The notes below the pieces were generated by a model. That model did not search any database and had not been told where the DNA came from. It was given only the letters and a program-made list of their open reading frames with translations. The position numbers were made by a program, and so were the translations under genes. From the NCBI GenBank assembly GCA_020026435.1, contig JAHHQK010000018.1, positions 1 through 38,770 on the forward strand: DNA of 38,770 bases, written 5' to 3'. The DNA comes from Alistipes sp. (GTDB taxonomy: Bacteria; Bacteroidota; Bacteroidia; Bacteroidales; Rikenellaceae). Shown here one piece after another: positions 33,819 through 38,770 of the stretch (position 1 is its first letter; each line of letters begins with the position of its first letter).

Positions 33819-34400
33819 ATGGCACAGAAAGAAACACCTATCTATAAAGAGGCCGCCGAAGCCGTGCGCATCATGCGCGAGGGCGGCATCATCCTCTACC
33901 CCACCGACACGGTATGGGGTCTGGGCTGCGACGCCACCAACCGCGAGGCCGTCGAGAAGATCTACCGCCTCAAGCAGAGCGTCAACAAGAAGTCGATGCT
34001 CGTCTTATGCTCCAATGCCGACATGGTGGTGCGCTACGTCAACCGCGCCCCGTCGATCGCCTTCGAGGTGATGGAGGTGGCCTCATCGCCCCTCACCGTC
34101 ATCCTCCCCGGAGCCGTCGGCCTGGCCGAGAACCTCATCCCCGAGGAGCAGACCCTCGGTGTGCGGGTCCCCGACCACGAATTCTGCCAGGAGATGCTCC
34201 GCATCCTGCGCCGTCCGATCGTCTCGACATCGGCCAACATCTCGGGATGCGAGACTCCCGTGGGTCTGAACGACGTGGCCCGGGAGATCATCGAGGGCGT
34301 GGACTATGTGGTCAACCCCCGTTTCGAGGGCAAACCCACCCGCAAGGCTTCGTCGATCATCGCCTTCGGTGAGGGCAGCGAAGTGAAAGTCATTCGCTAA
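33819..34400 (+). CDS. Sua5/YciO/YrdC-family L-threonylcarbamoyladenylate synthase
   Basis: 193-residue protein of the YrdC fold. Members make threonylcarbamoyl-AMP from threonine, bicarbonate and ATP for the t6A37 modification of ANN-decoding tRNAs. Visible motifs are GGIILYPTDTVWGLGCDA (about 22-39), the KQSVNKKSM lysine/serine motif (about 52-60), and STSANISG (about 140-147). It lacks the C-terminal Sua5 domain, as in TsaC/YrdC-type enzymes. The ATG at 33819 is chosen because the -7 element lies between it and the upstream in-frame ATG. The thioesterase gene follows after 14 bases. Confidence 0.9.
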   Translation: MAQKETPIYKEAAEAVRIMREGGIILYPTDTVWGLGCDATNREAVEKIYRLKQSVNKKSMLVLCSNADMVVRYVNRAPSIAFEVMEVASSPLTVILPGAVGLAENLIPEEQTLGVRVPDHEFCQEMLRILRRPIVSTSANISGCETPVGLNDVAREIIEGVDYVVNPRFEGKPTRKASSIIAFGEGSEVKVIR

Positions 34401-34414
34401 TCCCCCCATCCGAC

Positions 34415-34810
34415 ATGGCACGCACGATCATAACTCCCATCCAGAAACGATTCTCCGACATCGACGTCTTCCACCACGTCAACAACGTCTCCCAACAGAT
34501 GTATTTCGACGTCGGGAAGACCGACTACTACCGTCAGGTTTTCAGCGAGGACATGCTCCTCGGGGATCAGCGGGTGGTCACCGTATCGACGTCGAGCAAC
34601 TACATCTCGCAGATCCGCTTCACCGACCAGGTGCGCGTGACGACCACCTGCGAGAAGATCGGCAACAAGAGCCTCACGCTCTACCAACAGCTGCTCGTCG
34701 GCGACCGTCTGTGCAGCGACAGCCGGTCGGTGATGGTGGCCTTCGACTTCCCCAACCAGCAGAGCATCCCGATTCCCGAGGAGTGGCGACGACGCCTCTC
34801 GGCCGAATAA
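34415..34810 (+). CDS. Hotdog-fold acyl-CoA thioesterase (4HBT type)
   Basis: 131-residue single hotdog domain of the 4-hydroxybenzoyl-CoA thioesterase family. The active-site region is RFSDIDVFHHVNNVSQQMYFD (about 12-32), with the aspartate and HVNN motif typical of YbgC/FadM-like enzymes. No signal peptide is seen. It is encoded with the Sua5/YrdC protein on one transcript. Its acyl-CoA substrate cannot be deduced. No terminator of its own was found directly after it. Confidence 0.85.
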   Translation: MARTIITPIQKRFSDIDVFHHVNNVSQQMYFDVGKTDYYRQVFSEDMLLGDQRVVTVSTSSNYISQIRFTDQVRVTTTCEKIGNKSLTLYQQLLVGDRLCSDSRSVMVAFDFPNQQSIPIPEEWRRRLSAE

Positions 34811-34952
34811 AACCGCCCCTCAGAGCGCAAAATCCGGCATCGGATATTCCACCCGGGGAGGCTATCGGTATGATCGCTCCGGGGGGATCTCAGGCGTATT
34901 GTGTTTCCCTAAAGTAATATTTCGGGGCGCAATGTTTTCCCCCGGGACAATA

Positions 34953-34972
34953 TCGGGGCGCGAATACCTTTG
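34953..34972 (+). promoter_or_regulatory. Orphan promoter-like element upstream of the candidate RNA
   Basis: TACCTTTG (34965-34972) is an exact TAnnTTTG -7 element with no gene downstream on this strand. Just upstream, TCGGGGCGC (34953-34961) repeats a copy at 34922-34930, 31 bases earlier. No -33 TTTG/TTG at normal spacing was found. Confidence 0.4.
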
Positions 34973-34978
34973 CAGGCC

Positions 34979-35258
34979 GCAATCTTGGGACACCAAATTT
35001 CCTTTGGACGCAATTTCCGCACGGGATTGCCCAATTCTGCCCAAAGGCAAACGGGGAAAGACACGACACGGCGGAAGACGGGAAACAACTGTCCCGTCCT
35101 GCGAACCGGCCCGCGGTGATCCCACATAACGGGCTTCGCAGCAAACTCCCCGCGCAAACCCTCCCGAACGAAAGCGGAAATCGGGACTAGGATGCTTGCC
35201 TTCCGAAAAAAAATGATCGGGGGACAGATCTTTTCATGGAATCTGCCCCCGATTTTTT
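34979..35258 (+). ncRNA. Candidate structured non-coding RNA
   Basis: An exact -7 element (34965-34972) and a strong intrinsic terminator (35216-35258) bracket about 280 bases without a credible reading frame. Two more hairpins lie between them. The first is GACGGGA/TCCCGTC (35077-35098, 7 bp). The second is a longer stem, CTGCGAA..GCCCG with CGGGC-TTCGCAG (35099-35141, 7+5 bp around a 3-base bulge). Near the 5' end, CCTTTGG and CCAAAGG can pair over about 40 bases, or CCAAA/TTTGG can close locally. It does not match RNase P, tmRNA or SRP RNA by conserved sequence. Alternatively it is an unusually long 3' untranslated region of the thioesterase mRNA. Confidence 0.4.
35216..35258 (+). terminator. 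Strong intrinsic terminator with no adjacent gene
   Basis: ATCGGGGG-(A)-CAGAT pairs with ATCTGCCCCCGAT around a short loop and is followed by TTTTTTT. It is 405 bases beyond the thioesterase stop, too far to be a typical terminator for that gene. Confidence 0.85.
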
Positions 35259-35315
35259 TATGTCTGTGCCCGAAATACAAGTCCACATCATCACCGCACC
35301 ATGCCGCCCGCCCCG

Positions 35316-35352
35316 AAAAAACGAATCCGCCACGGAATGACGCCGCGGCGGA
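35316..35352 (-). terminator. Terminator after the thioredoxin gene
   Basis: In minus-strand sense, TCCGCCGCGG / CCGTGGCGGA pair with one wobble and a 7-base loop. TTCGTTTTTT follows. It lies about 55 bases after the stop codon. Confidence 0.75.
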
Positions 35353-35406
35353 TTACGAACCAAACACTTTGCGATAATAAAAGCACTACCTTGTTATAAA
35401 TAGTCA

Positions 35407-35874
35407 CTATTTGTTTTCGAGGCAGACCTCGTTGATCAGACGGCGCATCTGCTCGATGCCCATGCCGCCCGTCAGGATCTGGGGCTTGCCGCTCCTGGGG
35501 ATCAGCACAAACGTGGGGATACTCCTCACACCGAACAATCCGGCCAGCTGCTGCTCCTTGTCCACGTCGATCTTATAGATGTTGACCTTGCCCTCAAACT
35601 CTCCGGCCAGGGTATCCATCACCGGCGACATCATCTTGCAAGGGCCGCACCATGTGGCGAAAAAGTCGATCACCGCAGGCTGCTCTCCCTCGAAGACCCA
35701 CTCCTTGGGATTCTTCTCGAAGTCGTAGATCAACGACTTAAACTCGGACGAATTCAATTCGATAGCTTTCATTTTCTTGTTGTTTTTGGCCTCCGAACGA
35801 TTCTGAGCCGAGAGCGTGAAGCTCATCGCGAGCGTCAGCATCGTCAGGATCACCGATTTTACACTTGTTCTCAT
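35407..35874 (-). CDS. Exported thioredoxin-family protein
   Basis: 155-residue thioredoxin with an N-terminal signal sequence (SVKSVILTMLTLAMSFTLSAQ, about 4-24), so it is probably periplasmic. The fold is complete: active site FFATWCGPCKMM (about 72-83) and cis-proline loop RSIPTFVLI. A reducing or isomerase role in the envelope is likely. It could serve oxidative stress defence or c-type cytochrome/thiol maintenance, but the partners are unknown. The ATG at 35874 is chosen because a well-spaced promoter lies just upstream; a longer in-frame extension would run through that promoter. Confidence 0.88.
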   Translation of the reverse strand: MRTSVKSVILTMLTLAMSFTLSAQNRSEAKNNKKMKAIELNSSEFKSLIYDFEKNPKEWVFEGEQPAVIDFFATWCGPCKMMSPVMDTLAGEFEGKVNIYKIDVDKEQQLAGLFGVRSIPTFVLIPRSGKPQILTGGMGIEQMRRLINEVCLENK

Positions 35875-35893
35875 TTGTTTTTGTTTTACGTTG

Positions 35894-35924
35894 CAAAATT
35901 CGTTAAAAAACCCCTTTTGCCAAA
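35894..35924 (-). promoter_or_regulatory. Promoter of the thioredoxin gene
   Basis: In minus-strand sense, TTTG (35921-35924) is followed after 19 bases by GAATTTTG (35894-35901), one base off TAnnTTTG. The -7 is 20 bases before the ATG. Spacing fits the Bacteroidota consensus exactly. Confidence 0.7.
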
Positions 35925-36159
35925 TGGCGAAATCACCGCAAGAGTTTGCAATTTTTCCCGCCACACCCTATTTCCCTGCGAATCGCATACCAAATCGGGA
36001 AAAAACCCTCACTCTTTTTCCAGTCCTGCTCCCCCCGGAAGCCGGTGGCCGCAGCATTACGAACCGCTTTTTCGAGGCTTTCCGAAGGGGGGCGGAGGGC
36101 GGGAAAAAGCCCTTTTCAAAAAAAAGTTCTATTTTTTTAACGTTTTTTTTGCCAAACTA
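35925..36159. other. Intergenic DNA between the thioredoxin and tRNA promoters
   Basis: About 235 bases of mixed composition, with homopolymer A and T runs near 36117-36150. No gene, repeat or strong hairpin was recognised. Confidence 0.4.
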
Positions 36160-36190
36160 TTGTGAGAATAAAAAAAACGCCTTATATTTG
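36160..36190 (+). promoter_or_regulatory. Promoter of tRNA-Ala
   Basis: TTG (36160-36162) and a perfect -7 element TATATTTG (36183-36190) are separated by 20 bases. The -7 lies 10 bases before the tRNA 5' end. Confidence 0.8.
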
Positions 36191-36200
36191 CACTCGCAAT

Positions 36201-36274
<74 letters not shown>

Positions 36275-36283
36275 CAACACTTC

Positions 36284-36320
36284 AAGACAGTGAAACTGAT
36301 GTTTCACTGTCTTTTGTTTT
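36284..36320 (+). terminator. Intrinsic terminator after tRNA-Ala
   Basis: Perfect 13-bp stem AAGACAGTGAAAC / GTTTCACTGTCTT with a TGAT loop, then TTGTTTT. Confidence 0.92.
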
Positions 36321-36345
36321 ATCCCCCTCCTTTCTGAAAATTCCC

Positions 36346-36394
36346 GCAAAAAAAAAGACACCCCGGAAGGAAAAATTCCGTCTCCGAGGTGTCC
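36346..36394 (-). terminator. Terminator after the DUF3667 gene
   Basis: In minus-strand sense, GACACC / GGTGTC outer pairs with inner CGGA/TCCG pairing are followed by nine T residues. It lies 23 bases after the DUF3667 stop. Confidence 0.8.
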
Positions 36395-36416
36395 TGAATC
36401 CAAGCGGGCAATCCCG

Positions 36417-37640
36417 CTAATAAAAATTATCGGCAATCTCACGGATCAGTTCCCGCTCGCAATAGATCAGCCATCCCAGCACCACACCCAGACCGATGAC
36501 CACCAGCAATACATAGCCCACGAAAATGAGCAGCGACTTCACCCCCGAGCGGATCCATCCCTCCTCATAGACGCGCCGGGCCGCGATGATCAGATACAGC
36601 AGCAAAACTCCGACGAAGATTTTCAGCATCGTATGCCCCGCGATCCAACCCTCGCCGATGGCCAGCTGCACGAAGAGAAGCAAAAACACAAAACTGACAA
36701 AATGCAGCGCAAAGACAAAATGCGCCATATAGTTCAGCCGGCGACGACGGAACAACACTCGTGACATGAGGGCCAGGAACGGGATGAACAACAGGGTAAT
36801 CAACGGTGCATATCCGCTGACAAAGCCGATGACGCGCTCGCGGAACAGCTGCATCTTGACGTAAGCATTCGTCTCGTATCGGGGGTCGAGTTCCCAAAGA
36901 TCCATGCCCCTCCATTGGCCGATCCGCTGGAACCGATCCTCTTCGAGGAGCTTCGGAGCAACACGGATCGTGAGGGTATCCACGCGCATATCCCCCTCGC
37001 AAGGCCCCGCCACGCAGTCCAGGACACGGATCATCGCAGGCTCCTGAGCCATGGTCAGGCTATCGCCCACAAAGGCCACCGTGCAGTTGCGGCTGTCGTC
37101 CTCATGCAGGACTACGCCTTTATACTCAAGCGACTGCATGACTATATGGCGGTCAAAATCATCACGATAGCAGCTGACCAAGCTGTCGATACGGGCATTG
37201 AGCATCGGGAAGAAAAACACGAAGAACACCACCGAAATAAACATCAGCAGGCGCATCGGATGGACATAGGAGGCAATCCTGCCGCGGATGAACTCCGTGG
37301 TAAGGAGTCCCGGCCAGCGGAACAGCATCCACATCGTGGTCCACACCTTGCCGTCAAACTGGTAGACATTCTCGAAATACTGAACGACATATTTCCAGAA
37401 CGGTTGTTGGGGATCGAGGGCATACTGTCCGCAACGGTGGCAGTACATACCCTGCAACTCCGCACCGCAATTCTTGCAATGACGGTACTGGGGACGGGTC
37501 TTTCGGCGTATGAGGCACAAACGGCGGTACTCCAAACCGCGGGCTACTTTTATCCTTCGGGCCTCGACCCGGACCGACAGGGCAGCCCACATTTCCTGAA
37601 TTCTTCGCTTCATGCTCTCTTCTGACGGAAGGCGGCACAT
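36417..37640 (-). CDS. DUF3667 membrane protein with N-terminal zinc ribbon
   Basis: About 407 residues. A zinc-ribbon motif CKNCGAELQGMYCHRCGQ (about 55-72) precedes WKYVVQYFENVYQFDGKVWTTMWMLF and the first of about five transmembrane helices, the layout of the Bacteroidota DUF3667 family. A loop of about 150 residues, probably periplasmic, separates helices one and two. The rest of the protein is a bundle of four helices. The start is uncertain: ATG at 37640 or at 37613 (AGAAGAG just ahead) both fit. A longer frame to 37805 runs through a G9 tract and is less likely. Function is unknown and the gene is monocistronic. Confidence 0.75.
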   Translation of the reverse strand: MCRLPSEESMKRRIQEMWAALSVRVEARRIKVARGLEYRRLCLIRRKTRPQYRHCKNCGAELQGMYCHRCGQYALDPQQPFWKYVVQYFENVYQFDGKVWTTMWMLFRWPGLLTTEFIRGRIASYVHPMRLLMFISVVFFVFFFPMLNARIDSLVSCYRDDFDRHIVMQSLEYKGVVLHEDDSRNCTVAFVGDSLTMAQEPAMIRVLDCVAGPCEGDMRVDTLTIRVAPKLLEEDRFQRIGQWRGMDLWELDPRYETNAYVKMQLFRERVIGFVSGYAPLITLLFIPFLALMSRVLFRRRRLNYMAHFVFALHFVSFVFLLLFVQLAIGEGWIAGHTMLKIFVGVLLLYLIIAARRVYEEGWIRSGVKSLLIFVGYVLLVVIGLGVVLGWLIYCERELIREIADNFY

Positions 37641-37736
37641 CGGATCCAACCGACGGACTCCCCTCCCTATTTTTTTAATTTTATAATAAAAGTAATACAA
37701 TATTTCCAACCGCCGCACCGTCATCCATTTTTTTCG

Positions 37737-37745
37737 CCCCCCCCC
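37737..37745. repeat. C9 homopolymer tract (G9 on the DUF3667 strand)
   Basis: Nine consecutive C residues followed by seven A residues, about 97 bases upstream of the DUF3667 start. Such tracts are prone to slippage. Confidence 0.9.
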
Positions 37746-37788
37746 AAAAAAATATCCGCAGCACCGACACCTCCGCCGATTCCGCCCC

Positions 37789-37862
37789 CTGCATTCCTCG
37801 CTCATCCTATACTTTCATCCTGCATTACCCACATCTGCGGCACTCCTCAGCTCATCCTGTAC
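37789..37862. repeat. Imperfect direct repeat around CTCATCCTRTAC
   Basis: CTGCATTCCTCGCTCATCC-TATAC (37789-37812) recurs as a similar unit with a 4-base insertion at 37835-37862; the 12-mer CTCATCCTRTAC is shared. A partial third copy (CATCCTGCATT) lies between. It is in non-coding, G-poor DNA. Confidence 0.65.
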
Positions 37863-38102
37863 ACCTCACTCATCAATCACCACACACTCCTCCGGCACTT
37901 TTCACACTTTCCGCTTATTTTCTGCATTCCGCACGCACCCCGATCCCCTTCACCTTCACCTTTCTCTTCCTCCACCGGATCTTCCGCCCACTACGTCTTC
38001 GTGCAAATCAGCCCACCACACCTATATATAAAGACCCTCCTTGCGATCCGTTCCCTCACGGACAAAAAATTCACTCAAGAGCAAAAAAGCCCCCCGGGCA
38101 AC
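37863..38102. other. G-poor, C/T-rich intergenic DNA after the sdhB terminator
   Basis: About 240 bases without a gene. The plus strand is markedly C-rich and G-poor to about 38035, resembling the stretch at 27660-27940. No promoter or RNA element could be assigned. Confidence 0.45.
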
Positions 38103-38143
38103 AAAAAAATCGGAGGAAAACCAGTAAAGGTTTTCCTCCGATT
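38103..38143 (-). terminator. Intrinsic terminator after the SdhB/FrdB gene
   Basis: In minus-strand sense, a perfect 15-bp stem AATCGGAGGAAAACC / GGTTTTCCTCCGATT with a 6-base loop runs into TTTTTT. It lies 32 bases after the stop. Confidence 0.93.
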
Positions 38144-38175
38144 CACGGATCTATGATCAATCCTTCGGGGAAGGA

Positions 38176-38770
38176 TTAGTCTTCGAGCTTAGCCGACAGG
38201 AACTCGCGGTTCAGACGAGCGATGTGGGCAATCGAGATGTTCTTCGGGCACTCCGACTGGCAAGCGCCGGTGTTGGTGCAGTTACCGAATCCCAGAACGT
38301 CCATCTTGGCAACCATGGCCTTGGCACGGCGGGCAGCCTCGATACGACCCTGCGGCAACTTGGCCAGCGACGATACGCGGGCAGCCACAAACAACATGGC
38401 CGAACCGTTCTTGCAGGTGGCGGCACAAGCTCCGCAACCGATACAAGCGGCAGCATCCATCGACTCCTCGGCATCGGCCTGCGAGATACCCGTAGCATGG
38501 GCATCGGGCACCGAACCCGTACGAACCGAGATGAAACCTCCGGCCTGGAGGATCTTATCGTAAGCCTGGCGATCCACTACGAGGTCCTTGATGACAGGGA
38601 AAGCCGCCGAGCGCCACGGCTCGATGGTGATCGTGGCACCGTCCTTGAACTTACGCATATAGATCTGGCAGGTGGTGGCACCCTGGCTGGGTCCGTGAGC
38701 CTGGCCGTCGATATGCAGCGAGCACATACCGCAGATACCCTCGCGGCAGTCGTGGTCAAATGCCACGGGC
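38176..38770 (-). CDS. sdhB: Succinate dehydrogenase/fumarate reductase iron-sulfur subunit (partial)
   Basis: C-terminal about 198 residues of the iron-sulfur subunit of succinate:quinone oxidoreductase/fumarate reductase; the 5' end lies beyond the window. The visible part begins within the [2Fe-2S] domain (HDCREGICGMCSLHIDG, then TTCQIY). It continues into the helical domain with cluster ligands ACIGCGACAATCKNG and CTNTGACQSECPKNISI, which carry electrons between flavoprotein and membrane anchor. In anaerobic Bacteroidales the complex usually works as fumarate reductase, so frdB is an equal name. It is the last gene of its operon, with a strong terminator 32 bases later. Confidence 0.94.
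   Translation of the reverse strand, partial: PVAFDHDCREGICGMCSLHIDGQAHGPSQGATTCQIYMRKFKDGATITIEPWRSAAFPVIKDLVVDRQAYDKILQAGGFISVRTGSVPDAHATGISQADAEESMDAAACIGCGACAATCKNGSAMLFVAARVSSLAKLPQGRIEAARRAKAMVAKMDVLGFGNCTNTGACQSECPKNISIAHIARLNREFLSAKLED

Noticed and set aside
34979..35258. RNase P, tmRNA or 6S RNA at the candidate RNA locus
   Set aside because: The conserved RNase P and tmRNA sequence blocks are absent, and the two ends do not pair as in 6S RNA.
35875..35964. Longer N-terminus for the thioredoxin
   Set aside because: It would be encoded by the promoter itself (-33 and -7 elements with 19-base spacing) and would bury the signal peptide.

Overview
The window looks like chromosomal core-genome sequence from a Bacteroidales bacterium, most likely Alistipes or a close Rikenellaceae relative. 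That placement is an inference. It rests on Bacteroidota-type -7 elements (TAnnTTTG) in front of many genes, G+C-rich coding regions with A+T-rich promoters, and families largely confined to this phylum: DUF4923, DUF3667, a CCDC81-type HU protein, the short arginine decarboxylase, and carboxypeptidase-plug outer-membrane barrels. No phage, transposon, CRISPR or rRNA was seen. There is one tRNA gene.

Layout. (1) 100-6797 (+): a six-gene run from one good -7 element to one terminator: MazG-like pyrophosphohydrolase, OPT peptide transporter, peptidase T, TIGR04076 protein, NAD synthetase and a DUF4923 protein. (2) 7213-11221 (-): an envelope run of HU-like membrane protein, sigma-54 activator without a sensor domain, LptE, a small TPR-like protein and SecG. 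(3) 11287-14762 (+): a short arginine decarboxylase, then an AspT/YidE-type exchanger. Each has its own promoter, and the two promoters share a 10-base -33 block. (4) 14783-24849 (-): a YbdG-like MscS channel, then the cell-shape operon mreB-mreC-mreD-mrdA-rodA, which runs into a PMCA-type calcium ATPase. (5) 24898-27358 (+): gpsA-pgi. (6) 27943-33484 (-): Ig-like lipoprotein, a decayed TonB-C-domain gene, a YebC-family protein and a TonB-receptor-like barrel. (7) 33783-34810 (+): a Sua5/YrdC protein and a hotdog thioesterase, followed by a candidate structured RNA. (8) 35316-38770: periplasmic thioredoxin (-), tRNA-Ala(GGC) (+), DUF3667 protein (-) and the C-terminal part of the SdhB/FrdB iron-sulfur subunit (-), cut by the window edge.

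Most genes are housekeeping. The points most worth a second look are these: a two-domain NAD synthetase whose glutaminase domain has lost its catalytic Lys and Cys; a decarboxylase/exchanger pair with look-alike promoters; a promoter-hairpins-terminator unit with no ORF at about 34965-35259; a TonB-C-domain gene interrupted by two in-frame stops; and several intergenic stretches with strong strand-asymmetric composition.
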